Counted from the stretch's first letter, positions 43,461 through 52,855 are shown. The stretch: DNA of 64,000 nucleotides from Lachnospiraceae bacterium (GCA_019421365.1 JAHZFJ010000023.1:1-64000), one strand, 5' to 3'. Numbers and translations: made by a program. The notes: generated from the sequence alone by a model not told the origin.

Positions 43461-44505
43461 TAGTAAAGTGAAAAATGAAATAGTACAAATTATAGCTGCT
43501 ATTGTAATTGCGCTTCTAATTACTCTAGTAGTATTATTCTTGACTAGTGAAGAGCCAATATACGCATTTAATAAGTTGCTAACTGCACCACTTACTAATA
43601 TGAGATATTTTGGTAACGTGTTAGAGCTAATGATTCCTTTAGCATTTGCCGGAATTTCAGCAGCATTATTGTTTAGAAGTGGTTTGTTTAACATGGGTGG
43701 CGAAGGTATTTTCTATATCTCTGGTATTGTAGCAACCATATTAGCTACGAAACAATTAGGTAATTCCTTCGTACATTCAACCATTGTTATTCTTGGAGCT
43801 TCTATCTTTGGTGGTTTAATTGCTTGTATCTCAGGTTTCTTCAAGGCAAAATATAATGCCAATGAGTTAGTTACTTCATTAATGTTAAACAACATACTAT
43901 TTGGTGTTGGTTTCTATATTCTTAAGACATATCTTAAAGATATGGAAGTAACAGGTGTTGCCTCAGAAGAATTCCTTGAAACTGCAAAATTACAAGGAAT
44001 AATACCAAAGACAAATGTGACAACAGGATTTATCTTATTAATTGTTGTTACTCTAATTGTTTGGTTAATCTATAAGAAAACAAAACTTGGTTATACCATC
44101 AAGATGACTGGTATTAATAAAGAGTTTGCCAAGTACTCTGGAATGAGTTTTTTTGCATTAACAATGATCGTGCATTTTATGTCAGGATTTATAGCCGGTA
44201 TGGGATCAAGTGTGCATCTTATGAGTATGTATGACCGTTTTACATGGTCTGCTTTACCTGGATATGGTTTTGATGGATGTTTAGTGGCGATGCTTGGGAA
44301 GGATCACCCGATCGGGGCCTTCGTTGCAGCATTTGGTTTAAGTTACTTAAGAACTGGTTCGGATATTATGGCTAGAAATACAGATGTTCCAGTTGAAATG
44401 ATTGCGATAGTAGAGATGACCCTTGTATTATTAATTACAGCAGATTTCGTAGTAAAATATATGAAACGTAAGAAAGCAATAACAGGAGGATGTACGAATG
44501 AATAA
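43447..44505 (+). CDS. Nucleoside ABC transporter permease 1
   Basis: A 352-residue permease with about ten helices of the BPD_transp_2 family (NupP/YufP). AGISAALLFRSGLFNMGGEGIF and NANELVTSLMLNNILFGVG are characteristic, and KTKLGYTIKMTGINKEFAKYSGM is the ATPase contact loop. The ATG at 43447 has AGGAG; the in-frame ATG at 43429 lies deeper inside the ATPase gene and lacks a site. It overlaps both neighbours, a tight translational unit. Confidence 0.92.
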   Translation: MKKLSSKVKNEIVQIIAAIVIALLITLVVLFLTSEEPIYAFNKLLTAPLTNMRYFGNVLELMIPLAFAGISAALLFRSGLFNMGGEGIFYISGIVATILATKQLGNSFVHSTIVILGASIFGGLIACISGFFKAKYNANELVTSLMLNNILFGVGFYILKTYLKDMEVTGVASEEFLETAKLQGIIPKTNVTTGFILLIVVTLIVWLIYKKTKLGYTIKMTGINKEFAKYSGMSFFALTMIVHFMSGFIAGMGSSVHLMSMYDRFTWSALPGYGFDGCLVAMLGKDHPIGAFVAAFGLSYLRTGSDIMARNTDVPVEMIAIVEMTLVLLITADFVVKYMKRKKAITGGCTNE

Positions 44506-45409
44506 TTTTATAGCATTATTTTTAACACCAGCATTTGCATTTGCAATTCTTCGTGTAACAACTCCAATCTTGTTTGCTTCATTAGGAAGTGTTATCTCTG
44601 ATAAAGCGGGGGTAAGTAATATCGCGATGGAAGGTACTATGCTTACTGCTTCCTTAGCAGGGGTTTTGGTATCTGCATATAGTGGGAGCGCTTTTGTAGG
44701 TTTACTTGCAGCACTTTTGGTTGGCGTTTTATTTAGTGCATTTATGGCATATATAAGTTTATACTTAGGTACGAAGATTATTATGGCAGGTATTGCCCTT
44801 AACTTATTCGCTAGTAGTTTTACTGTGTACGTTCTATATATGTTCACCGGTCAAAAAGGTAATTCTGCATCTTTAGCAAGTAAACAACTACCTACGATTG
44901 ACTTACCAATTATAAAAGATATTCCTGTACTAGGAGAAATCATATCAGGTCATAATGTATTAGTATATGTAGCATTAATTTCTATTGTTGTTATCTATGT
45001 AATGCTTAACAGAACAAAACTTGGTGCCCACATCAAAGCAGTAGGTGAAAACCCAAGCGCAGCAGCAAGTGTTGGTATTAATGTACGTAAAGTACAATTT
45101 ATCTCGTTATGTTTAAGTGGACTATTAGCTGGCTTTGGTGGTGCGTTCATGTCAATGGGTTACCTATCTATGTTCACAAGAGATATGATCGCTGGACGTG
45201 GTTGGATTGCGATTGCAGCTTCTGCAATGGGTAAATCTATGGTTATTCCAACCGTAATTACGTCATTCCTATTCGGTATCTTTAGTGCTGTAGGTAATGT
45301 ATTACAATTACAGAATATGCCATCTGAATTAATCAGTACCTTACCTTATGTAGCAGTATTCATAGGTCTTGTTGGATATTCCATTCGTAAGTCTAAGAAA
45401 GAAAACTAA
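44498..45409 (+). CDS. Nucleoside ABC transporter permease 2
   Basis: A 303-residue second permease (NupQ/YufQ type) with about eight helices. TPILFASLGSVISDKAGVSNIAMEGTML and RTKLGAHIKAVGENPSAAASVGI are the family motifs, and MIAGRGWIAIAASAMGK is typical of the last third. AGGAGGATG precedes the ATG; overlap with permease 1 is 8 bases. It completes the BMP-ATPase-permease nucleoside importer. Confidence 0.93.
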   Translation: MNNFIALFLTPAFAFAILRVTTPILFASLGSVISDKAGVSNIAMEGTMLTASLAGVLVSAYSGSAFVGLLAALLVGVLFSAFMAYISLYLGTKIIMAGIALNLFASSFTVYVLYMFTGQKGNSASLASKQLPTIDLPIIKDIPVLGEIISGHNVLVYVALISIVVIYVMLNRTKLGAHIKAVGENPSAAASVGINVRKVQFISLCLSGLLAGFGGAFMSMGYLSMFTRDMIAGRGWIAIAASAMGKSMVIPTVITSFLFGIFSAVGNVLQLQNMPSELISTLPYVAVFIGLVGYSIRKSKKEN

Positions 45410-45432
45410 GATAGGAAAGTTAGGTGAAATAG

Positions 45433-46368
45433 ATGAGACCAATATTAATTGATTGTGATCCAGGACATGATGATGCGATGGCCATTATGTTAGCACTGGC
45501 GAATACAGAGCAATTACGAGTGCTTGGTATTACCTGTGTTGGTGGGAATCAGACATTAGATAAAGTAAGTGAGAACGCACTCAAAGTTCTTACTGTTTTG
45601 AATAAAGAAATACCTGTTGCCAAAGGTGCAGCGGGGCCGTTAATACGAGAAATCGCACCTGCTCCAGAAGCACATGGAGATACAGGAATGGACGGTCCAA
45701 TTATAGAGAAGATAACGATGGATTTCGTTAAGCAAAATGGAGTTGAGTTCTTACGTGATAAGATTTTAATGGAAGAAAATAAGGTAACAATCGTTGCACT
45801 TGGACCTCTTACGAATATTGCGTTATTGCTTAAGATGTATCCAGAAGTAAAAGAACGTATAGAATGTATCGCTATAATGGGAGGAAGTGCAACTTCCGGT
45901 AATTCTACAGCAGCGGCAGAATTTAATTTCTGGGTGGATCCACATGCAGCTCATATTGTTTTTCATTCAGGAATTCCTCTAATTCAAGCGGGTACAGAGG
46001 TTAGTCTTGCAGCAAGTATTCTTCATACCGAAATTGATGGATTCAAGGGTAGGGGACGTGTTTCTGATTTTGTATATGATCTATTAGAATTCTATTCTCA
46101 GTTTTCTAAGAAGTTAGATATTGATCGTAGTCCAATCTTCGATGCTTGTCCAGTTATGTACCTATTACATCCAGAAATCTTTGTAGCAAAAGATTATTAT
46201 GTAGATATTGAACTACAAGGTGAATTAACAGCAGGTATGTCAGTTACGGATAAGAGAGTTTGGTTTGACATGAAGAAACCGAACACAACTGTATTATTAG
46301 ATGTGGATAGAGAGAAGTTTGTTGAATATCTAAGAGAAGCTATATTTAAATTAGATCAAGAAGTGTAA
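45433..46368 (+). CDS. Nucleoside hydrolase
   Basis: A 311-residue N-ribohydrolase. The Ca2+-binding cluster is IDCDPGHDDAMAIMLAL (residues 6-22). VALGPLTNIALLLKMYPEVK and IMGGSATSGNSTAAAEFNFWVDPHAAHIV are the substrate and second metal motifs; the late His region (PIFDACPVMYLL) has Cys-Pro where the catalytic His is sometimes found, so base preference is uncertain. It splits imported nucleosides to base and ribose, feeding ribokinase. It lies 23 bases after the permease gene. Confidence 0.92.
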   Translation: MRPILIDCDPGHDDAMAIMLALANTEQLRVLGITCVGGNQTLDKVSENALKVLTVLNKEIPVAKGAAGPLIREIAPAPEAHGDTGMDGPIIEKITMDFVKQNGVEFLRDKILMEENKVTIVALGPLTNIALLLKMYPEVKERIECIAIMGGSATSGNSTAAAEFNFWVDPHAAHIVFHSGIPLIQAGTEVSLAASILHTEIDGFKGRGRVSDFVYDLLEFYSQFSKKLDIDRSPIFDACPVMYLLHPEIFVAKDYYVDIELQGELTAGMSVTDKRVWFDMKKPNTTVLLDVDREKFVEYLREAIFKLDQEV

Positions 46369-46386
46369 TATAACAGCGTTTTATTT

Positions 46387-46454
46387 AAGGGGAGTTGTAT
46401 GATAGAGTATTTGAACATATAGTAAGTTTGGATCACTATCATGCGACTCCTCTT
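46387..46454 (+). terminator. Terminator after the nucleoside hydrolase gene
   Basis: AAGGGGAGTTGTATGATAG pairs with CTATCATGCGACTCCTCTT through 19 positions (three G-T pairs), then TTTAG. Together with the family-B repeat behind it, this separates the ADP-ribosylglycohydrolase gene from the operon. Confidence 0.65.
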
Positions 46455-46508
46455 TTAGTTAGGTAGTAGGTGCTATATAATGTGTATTGTATGCTAATAA
46501 GGTATAAA

Positions 46509-46610
46509 GCAAAATTCTCAAAATGTTCAATTGCTTCTAAGCTGACGTAGCATGTTTTGTGTTATAGTACGTCAGTTTAGAAGCTATGAAGAAAGTGAAT
46601 TGAGTTTTGC
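46509..46610. repeat. Palindromic repeat family B, copy 2 (compact, 102 bp)
   Basis: Ends GCAAAATTC and GAGTTTTGC; inner arms TTGCTTCTAAGCTGACGTA and TAGTACGTCAGTTTAGAAGC. The loop GCATGTTTTGTGTTA matches the outer loop of copy 1. It forms one long hairpin and ends 26 bases before the next start codon. Confidence 0.75.
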
Positions 46611-46636
46611 AATAACAAAATGAAAGAAGGGTAAAG

Positions 46637-48796
46637 ATGATTCGTAATGATTATATACAAAAAACCTATGCAGGTTGGCTTGGTAAGGTAATTGGTATTC
46701 GAATGGGTGCTCCAATCGAAGGTTGGTCAAGAGAGAAGATTGCCAAGTTTTATGGCGATGAGATGAAAGATTATGTTGTTGATTATCAAGATTTCGCTGC
46801 TGATGATGATAGCAATGGCCCAATCTTCTTTGTTAGAGGATTGGAACATTATAAGAATATAACACCTAGAGAGATGGGATATACATGCCTTAATTATATA
46901 CCGAAAGAACATGGATTCTTCTGGTGGGGGAATGAACTCTCGACAGAGCATACGGCCTATAATAATCTATTATCAGGTATGGAAGCACCACAGTCAGGTA
47001 GTGCGGGGGTAAATGGAATGGAGATGGCAGAACAAATCGGTGGACAAATCTTCATCGACTGTTTTGGATTTGTAGCGCCTGGAAATCCTAGTTTAGCATG
47101 TGAATTGGCGGAAGCGAGTGCTAGAGTTACTCACGATCATGATGGTATTGCAGGGGCTAGATACATCGCAGCTTGTATTGCTTTAGCGTATGAGAAAGAC
47201 GATATTCTTTCAATTATGAAGGAAGCATTAACATTTATCGCGAGTGATGGGAATTATTATAAAGTAATTACAGAGATGATTCACTTCTACGAAGAAGGCA
47301 AAAGTAGTGAAGAAGCATTTGCGTGCTTAAGAGAGAAGTTTTGGACAGATTGCTATAAGGGAATTTGTCACATCATACCGAATGCAGGAATTATTGCAAT
47401 TGCATTACTATATGGCGAAGGTAATTTTGCAAACACAATGGAAATTGTAAATCTACTTGGATTTGATACGGATTGTAATGCCGGTAATGTTGGAGCAATC
47501 TTAGGTGTTCTACGCGGTACGTATGAAGAAAATCAGGCAGATGGGATTCCAAAACATCTAATTACTCCGATTAAAGATATCATGATAGCATCAAGTATTG
47601 TGGGGAGTTTGAATATCTCAACCTTATCAGAGAATACATTAATGTTTTGCAAATTAGGATACGAGCTTGCAGAAATGGAGATGCCAGAACCATATAGATC
47701 ATGGTGGGAAGCACTAGAAAACGAAGGAAAACGAATCTCTCATTTTGCTTTTGTAGATGCTATTCACGGATTCCGAATTAAAGGTTCTTATAAGAATGCG
47801 GAACTTCGTGTAACGAATACAACAGAAGATGCATATGAAGGGGATCGTTGCTTGAAGATAATCAGCAACAATATGCATCCAGGTAACCAGGTGTATGTAT
47901 ACCAAAAGACATATTATGAACCAGAAGATCTTCATGATGCAAGATATCAACCATGTTTCTCACCGATTGCATATTCAGGAGATAAGGTTTCATGTTATAT
48001 TAAGAATGTAACAGGGCAGAAGTTGATGGCATATCTATACTGCATTGATTCGACGGCAAACAAAAAATATCGCTTTGCCGAAATGGAAATTAATGGGGAT
48101 AACTTTGTGGATTTGTGGATAAAATTGGAAAATGAGCTTCCTTTTATCCACAATGCAAGAATAAAAGAAGTCGGATTAGAGCTTGTTTCGTTGGAAAATG
48201 AAGATAAATACTTCGGAGAACAGGTTATTGTATATATGGATTCATTCGCAATTGAGAGTAAACCACAAATTTCTATTGATTTCTCCACATTGACTTTTGA
48301 TGACTATTCCTTGCATAGTTCAGTACAAAAAGAGTTAAGTGGTTTTACACATTATCAGCCTACAGCCAAGGGAATAGAGGTCTCGAACGAAGGGGTGCAA
48401 TTATCGCATTCAGAGAAAATCTTCACAGGGGATTATTATTGGAATGATTATGAATGTAATCTGGAATATTCAATTAAACAAGGTCAAAAATTTGATCTGT
48501 TACTTCGTTCTCAAGGAAGTTTACGATCCTATGGAATTCGAATGACGGACAATGAGTTACAAATCATTCGACATTTTGAAAATACAGAATCGATTCTTAG
48601 TAGTGCACCACTTAAAAGAGAAACTGGTAAAGTATATCAGTTGAGAACAAGAGTTGTTAAGAGCCAGATTCAAGTTATGCTTAACGATGTTAAGCTTGTA
48701 GCGGAAGATAATACTTACGCTTATGGTATGATTGGTATGCAGGTTGATGATGAGACTGTTGTTCAACTAAAGAAAATATCGGTTCGTAATATATAG
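46637..48796 (+). CDS. ADP-ribosylglycohydrolase with C-terminal carbohydrate-type domains
   Basis: A 719-residue protein. Residues 1-340 form an ADP-ribosylglycohydrolase helical domain: KTYAGWLGKVIGIRMGAPIEG, the first metal motif ADDDSNGPIF, VTHDHDGIAGARY and the second metal motif GFDTDCNAGNVGAILG. Residues about 370-540 look like a beta-sandwich and about 545-719 like a LamG/DUF1080-type glucan-binding fold ending QVDDETVVQLKKISV. No signal peptide is seen, so it is cytoplasmic. The family removes ADP-ribose or hydrolyses related N-glycosides. Next to the nucleoside genes, a nucleoside or ribosyl substrate is plausible. GAAGGG precedes the ATG. Confidence 0.88.
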   Translation: MIRNDYIQKTYAGWLGKVIGIRMGAPIEGWSREKIAKFYGDEMKDYVVDYQDFAADDDSNGPIFFVRGLEHYKNITPREMGYTCLNYIPKEHGFFWWGNELSTEHTAYNNLLSGMEAPQSGSAGVNGMEMAEQIGGQIFIDCFGFVAPGNPSLACELAEASARVTHDHDGIAGARYIAACIALAYEKDDILSIMKEALTFIASDGNYYKVITEMIHFYEEGKSSEEAFACLREKFWTDCYKGICHIIPNAGIIAIALLYGEGNFANTMEIVNLLGFDTDCNAGNVGAILGVLRGTYEENQADGIPKHLITPIKDIMIASSIVGSLNISTLSENTLMFCKLGYELAEMEMPEPYRSWWEALENEGKRISHFAFVDAIHGFRIKGSYKNAELRVTNTTEDAYEGDRCLKIISNNMHPGNQVYVYQKTYYEPEDLHDARYQPCFSPIAYSGDKVSCYIKNVTGQKLMAYLYCIDSTANKKYRFAEMEINGDNFVDLWIKLENELPFIHNARIKEVGLELVSLENEDKYFGEQVIVYMDSFAIESKPQISIDFSTLTFDDYSLHSSVQKELSGFTHYQPTAKGIEVSNEGVQLSHSEKIFTGDYYWNDYECNLEYSIKQGQKFDLLLRSQGSLRSYGIRMTDNELQIIRHFENTESILSSAPLKRETGKVYQLRTRVVKSQIQVMLNDVKLVAEDNTYAYGMIGMQVDDETVVQLKKISVRNI

Positions 48797-48804
48797 ATAG
48801 GCAA

Positions 48805-48850
48805 AAACAAAGATAGAGTACGAGGTATTCCTTGTAAGCTATCTTTGTTT
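48805..48850 (+). terminator. Intrinsic terminator
   Basis: AAACAAAGATAG pairs perfectly with CTATCTTTGTTT, followed by CTTTTT. It serves the ADP-ribosylglycohydrolase gene and can act toward the opposing hydrolase gene as well. Confidence 0.8.
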
Positions 48851-48866
48851 CTTTTTACATATACGT

Positions 48867-49847
48867 TTATATTAGATAATTTAAGCAAAAGGAAGAGTTA
48901 TTCATGCGATTTATCCATGAAGTTGAAGCATCCATGGCTGCACGACAACCATTGGTCTGATCTAGAGCATTTAACATAACAAAATCATGTATTATTGCTT
49001 GGACTCTCATTTGTGTTACACCTACACCAGCTTCTCGAAGGTTTCTTGCATAGGCTTCGCCCTCATCTCGTAAAACATCAGCCTCACCGTTTAAAATCAT
49101 GGCTTCTGGCAGCCCACTCAATTGTTCTTTGGTAGCACGCAAAGGTAAAGCGGTAATTTGATTACGATCTTCCTCACTCGTGGTATATTGATTCCAAAAC
49201 CAAATCATACCTTCACGGTATAGATAGTAATCCACAGCAAACATACAGTATGATTCGGTATCAAAACAAGCATTGGTGACAGGGTAGTATAGAAGTTGTT
49301 TATGTATCTTTGGACCATTACGGTACTTTGAAAGAATTGTCATTACAGTTGCCATATTACCACCAACACTGTCACCAGCAACAGTTAGGGTAGAGAAGTT
49401 AGCTTCTAAACGTAATCTGCTAAATAATTGAGGTAAACGACAAAGTACATGATAACATTGTTCAATAGCGATAGGATATTTTGCTTCTGGAGACCTAGAA
49501 TACTCTGGAAAAACCACCACTGAATTCGTCCTAGCAGCTAGTTCATGAACAAGCTTTTCATGTGTATGTAGACTACCAAAAACCCAACCAGCTCCATGGA
49601 TATAGAAGATAACGTTTGGGGTTCCTACAATATTTGTTGGATAAATACAGTAAACGTTGATAGTTCCTAAGTTACCTAAATTCGTGAGTATTTTCGTTGT
49701 TTTTGCTGGATATTTATATACGGGAGTGCTTTGGGCTTTCTCTAAAACAAGACGTCCTTGTTCTGGAGGGAGCTCAAATATAAGTGGTGGTATAGAACTC
49801 GCATCACATACTTTCTCGGTAGCTAGTTCTAATGGTACACATCGCAT
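48867..49847 (-). CDS. Alpha/beta hydrolase (hormone-sensitive lipase family)
   Basis: A 326-residue esterase-like enzyme. The oxyanion motif is HGAGWVFGS, the nucleophile elbow GDSVGGN (Ser catalytic), and the acid and base lie in AEVLRDEGEAYARNL (as GEADVLRDEG) and IIHDFVMLN (His). HSL-family enzymes hydrolyse short acyl esters; the natural substrate is unknown. There is no signal peptide. AAGGAGG precedes the ATG on the minus strand. A single gene convergent with the nucleoside locus. Confidence 0.9.
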   Translation of the reverse strand: MRCVPLELATEKVCDASSIPPLIFELPPEQGRLVLEKAQSTPVYKYPAKTTKILTNLGNLGTINVYCIYPTNIVGTPNVIFYIHGAGWVFGSLHTHEKLVHELAARTNSVVVFPEYSRSPEAKYPIAIEQCYHVLCRLPQLFSRLRLEANFSTLTVAGDSVGGNMATVMTILSKYRNGPKIHKQLLYYPVTNACFDTESYCMFAVDYYLYREGMIWFWNQYTTSEEDRNQITALPLRATKEQLSGLPEAMILNGEADVLRDEGEAYARNLREAGVGVTQMRVQAIIHDFVMLNALDQTNGCRAAMDASTSWINRMNNSSFCLNYLI

Positions 49848-49929
49848 CTACCAAACCTCCTTAATATTATATACTCAAACTTCGCACTTGAAGATTTCGA
49901 GGAGTAGCTAACTGCTATATTTAACGAAA

Positions 49930-49944
49930 AACCCGCTCTCGCTT
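49930..49944. repeat. Remnant of palindromic repeat family A
   Basis: AACCCGCTCTCGCTT is identical to part of repeat A copy 1 (minus strand). Flanking bases match poorly, so it is a short relic or a chance match. Confidence 0.3.
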
Positions 49945-49976
49945 AGCTTCACACGTAGCAGTATTATGACCTTTGG

Positions 49977-50007
49977 ATTCTCATATCATATAGTAGTATA
50001 TGAGAAT
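49977..50007. promoter_or_regulatory. Perfect inverted repeat between divergent genes
   Basis: ATTCTCATAT (49977-49986) and ATATGAGAAT (49998-50007) are exact inverted 10-mers with an 11-base centre, in the gap between the divergent hydrolase and QueG-like genes. It could be an operator; no regulator is adjacent. Confidence 0.4.
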
Positions 50008-50108
50008 GTGTCAATAATGTTAAAACAAAAAAAAATTCATAAGAGGAGTACGCTATACCACTAGAAAGAAGAAAAAAGGTATGATATACTGAGAAGTATA
50101 AAGTAGAA

Positions 50109-51116
50109 ATGAAGTTGGAAGTTGGGAATATCGTGAAGAAAAAAATAGAAGATTTCTGTAGTTCGTTAGGTTTAGATACCATTGGTTTTATACCTTGTAG
50201 ACCTTTTGATGAGCTAAGAGAGTTTTATCAGATAAGGCAAGTGAAGAAATTACAAAATGAATTTGAAGAAAATGATATCGAAAAAAGAATAAATCCCTCT
50301 CATTATATGCAGGATGGGAAGACGATAATTTCAATTGCATTTCCTTATTATCACGAGGGGGAAGATATCAATAACGGTTTTTCTATATATACGAAACGCC
50401 CCGATTATCATCGTGTGATCATGCAATATATAGGAAAAATATGTGAATATATTAGGTCCTTAGGTGGTAAAGCGGAGGGGTTTGTAGATAGTAATACATT
50501 GCCTGAAAGGTATATTGCCTATCTGGCTGGAATCGGATTTATCGGAAGGAATAATATGATTATTACGAAGAAGTATGGTTCGTATGTATTCTTAGGAGAG
50601 ATTATCACAGATCTTGTGATTCCTTGTGAGGACAAGCATACTTTTGAACAGATTAGAGACTATGTAAAGTGTGGTGAATGTAGTAATTGTATTAAGGAAT
50701 GTCCAACGAAATCAATCAATAAGCACCAAATCAATCCCAATATTTGTTTGTCATATATAACACAGAAGAAAGAGATATCAAACCAAGAGATATCCTTATT
50801 AAAAGGGAATGTGTTTGGATGTGATTTTTGCCAGTTGCAATGTCCATATAATCAAGATGTTGTAATCAATGTGTTACCTGAATTCGAGACATTAGAGTAC
50901 ATGAATGAGGATATGTATACGTATGCTAATATGAATAACCAATACTTTAAAGAGAAAATCAGTAAAACCTCTTGCGGTTGGAGAGGAAAGAATGTAATTA
51001 AGCGCAATGCGATTATTGGAATAAATTATCAGGACGCAAAATATGATTTAAATGAATTTCGTGGTGATTCTCCATATATTAATGATTATATTGAGAGGAT
51101 ACAAGAAATTAAATAA
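50109..51116 (+). CDS. QueG-like epoxyqueuosine reductase family protein
   Basis: A 335-residue iron-sulfur protein. The N-terminal DUF1730 region (SLGLDTIGFIPCRPFDELRE, ISIAFPYYHE) precedes two 4Fe-4S clusters: CGECSNCIKECPTKSI and CDFCQLQCPYNQDV. RYIAYLAGIGFIGRNNMIIT is the cobalamin/substrate region of QueG. QueG reduces epoxyqueuosine to queuosine in tRNA. The C-terminal HEAT domain of some QueG is absent. The start is uncertain: ATG 50109 has no good site, and GTG 50133 (after TTGGGA) is an alternative. Confidence 0.85.
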   Translation: MKLEVGNIVKKKIEDFCSSLGLDTIGFIPCRPFDELREFYQIRQVKKLQNEFEENDIEKRINPSHYMQDGKTIISIAFPYYHEGEDINNGFSIYTKRPDYHRVIMQYIGKICEYIRSLGGKAEGFVDSNTLPERYIAYLAGIGFIGRNNMIITKKYGSYVFLGEIITDLVIPCEDKHTFEQIRDYVKCGECSNCIKECPTKSINKHQINPNICLSYITQKKEISNQEISLLKGNVFGCDFCQLQCPYNQDVVINVLPEFETLEYMNEDMYTYANMNNQYFKEKISKTSCGWRGKNVIKRNAIIGINYQDAKYDLNEFRGDSPYINDYIERIQEIK

Positions 51117-51334
51117 ATGAAGCGCTGACAAGATAAGGGGAAGAGGATATGAATATTTTGGGGAGTGTGTTCTTTCTAATAGGGTTTCAATTTGAATTGT
51201 CGATTTAAGTTTTTTCATAAAAAAATAGAATGAAAATATTGTACAAATTTCCACGAAAAAAATCAAAAAAGGTAAAACTTTTTGCCCTATTAAATTGTCT
51301 AATATGATAGAATATAATAAAGGAGATGGTTATC

Positions 51335-52309
51335 ATGTTAAGAGAAGAAAGAAAACGACGTAAAAGAAAAAGAAGAAAACAATTATTGCTAGCTGCCCTA
51401 GTTTTAACAGGGATATTTAGTGTATCTATTATAGAATCTACAGCTCATGAGAAAGAAAAAATGGATCAGACACTTTTTACGGATATACCTACTGTTGAAA
51501 CAGTTATAGATCAGGGACTAGGAAACGTAAAACCATTGAACAAAGATGAACAAAAAAATGAAGAACTTGATAAAGAAGAAGCTATTAAACCAATAGAAAC
51601 TACAAAAGATGAAGGTGAACAAGAGGATAGTAATACAGAAGAACATAGCATAGAAAATAACAATGATATAGCAAAAGAAGAAGATAAGAAGCCTGAAGCA
51701 GAAAAAGAGAATGAAACAGAACAAAATTTAGATGCAAACGAAAAAGATAATTTTGCAGATGCTGTTTTTATTGGAGATTCAAGAACAGAAGGATTACAGA
51801 TTAACACAGGTTTAACAAGTGCAAGATTCTTAGCAGCAAAAGGATTAATGGTTGATACTGCATTGAAAAATAACGTAATCAAGTTAAAGAGTGGGTCAAA
51901 AGGAACTGTCATTGATGGTTTAAAAGAAGGAAGCTATAACCGAGTTTATCTTATGTTTGGAATGAATGAATTAGGTTGGCCATATCTTGATGTATTCACT
52001 AATCGTTATGAAAAATTAATTGAAGAAATTAAAAGTGTACAACCAAATGCGACGATATATTTACAATCAATCTTACCTGTTTCAAAAGAGAAATCTGACA
52101 AAGATTCCATCTATAATAACGAGAACATAAGTAAGTTTAATAAAGCGATTAAAGAGATGGCAGATAAGAATGGATATATTTACTTAGATGTGGCAAGTGC
52201 CGTAATGGATAGTAATTCGGCATTGCCAAGTAATGCAAGTTCGGATGGTGTACATTTGAATAAAGAATATAGTCAAAAGTGGTTAAACTACTTAAGAGAT
52301 GTTAAGTAA
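51335..52309 (+). CDS. Membrane-anchored SGNH/GDSL hydrolase
   Basis: A 324-residue protein. A strongly basic N-terminus (REERKRRKRKRRKQ) is followed by one membrane helix (LLLAALVLTGIFSVSII) and then a Glu/Lys/Asn-rich spacer (about 45-145). The catalytic domain has block I AVFIGDSRTEGL (Ser nucleophile), block III LMFGMNELGWPY and block V DGVHLNKEYSQKW (Asp-His). Such enzymes de-acetylate cell-wall or surface glycans in Firmicutes, outside the membrane. ATG 51335 has AAAGGAG at normal spacing; ATG 51326 abuts it. Confidence 0.88.
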   Translation: MLREERKRRKRKRRKQLLLAALVLTGIFSVSIIESTAHEKEKMDQTLFTDIPTVETVIDQGLGNVKPLNKDEQKNEELDKEEAIKPIETTKDEGEQEDSNTEEHSIENNNDIAKEEDKKPEAEKENETEQNLDANEKDNFADAVFIGDSRTEGLQINTGLTSARFLAAKGLMVDTALKNNVIKLKSGSKGTVIDGLKEGSYNRVYLMFGMNELGWPYLDVFTNRYEKLIEEIKSVQPNATIYLQSILPVSKEKSDKDSIYNNENISKFNKAIKEMADKNGYIYLDVASAVMDSNSALPSNASSDGVHLNKEYSQKWLNYLRDVK

Positions 52310-52316
52310 ATAGTGG

Positions 52317-52356
52317 ATTGCGAAACTCTTTTCCATATTGACAAGAGTTTCGCAAT
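52317..52356 (+). terminator. Hairpin after the SGNH hydrolase gene
   Basis: ATTGCGAAACTCTT pairs perfectly with AAGAGTTTCGCAAT (14 pairs). The tail is not U-rich, but the stem is strong. Confidence 0.65.
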
Positions 52357-52395
52357 TAGCTATGTTTACTAATAAGAAGGAGGAAGTTGTTTTAT

Positions 52396-52839
52396 ATGAA
52401 ACGTATTATTGTATTAATTATGATGTTAGGATTATTAACTGGTTGTGGCAAAAAAGAGGTAGCAAACATTAATGCTGAAGATGTTGCGAATCGTCTGTTG
52501 AATGAAGTAGAGTATGGTGGGAACTTGGATCAGATGAATGATGATATGATCGCACTATTATATGATGTGAGTGCTGAAGACGTTAGTAAACAAATCGTAT
52601 ACTGTAGTACAGATGCCACTGCTGATGAAATAGCTGTTTTCGAAGCAACATCAGAAGATGCCGCGAAACGAATTGAAGATGTGGTAAATCAAAGAGTGGC
52701 GGATCAAAAGGCTAGTTTTGAGGGGTATGAACCAAAGGAAGTTGAAAGGTTAGAGAAAGCAGTTGTTAAAAGAGTTGGTAATGTAGTTGTTTTATGCGTA
52801 TCTAGTGATAGCGATAAAGCAAATGAAATAATAAAATAA
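52396..52839 (+). CDS. DUF4358 lipoprotein
   Basis: A 147-residue lipoprotein with signal MKRIIVLIMMLGLLTGC and lipobox Cys17. The mature part follows DUF4358: a helix (AEDVANRLLNEVEYGGNLDQ), then IVYCSTDATADEIAVFEATS and a last strand VVKRVGNVVVLCVSSDSDKA. Family function is unknown; members are common in Lachnospiraceae and often lie near cell-surface enzymes, as here after the SGNH hydrolase. AAGGAGG lies 12 bases before the ATG; an in-frame TTG at 52387 is closer to it. Confidence 0.82.
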   Translation: MKRIIVLIMMLGLLTGCGKKEVANINAEDVANRLLNEVEYGGNLDQMNDDMIALLYDVSAEDVSKQIVYCSTDATADEIAVFEATSEDAAKRIEDVVNQRVADQKASFEGYEPKEVERLEKAVVKRVGNVVVLCVSSDSDKANEIIK

Positions 52840-52855
52840 ATATTAATAAATGTTG

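Noticed and set aside
51511..51912. Ser/Phe-rich minus-strand frames opposite the SGNH hydrolase
   Set aside because: Antisense of the Glu/Lys-rich spacer; low complexity, no start signals.
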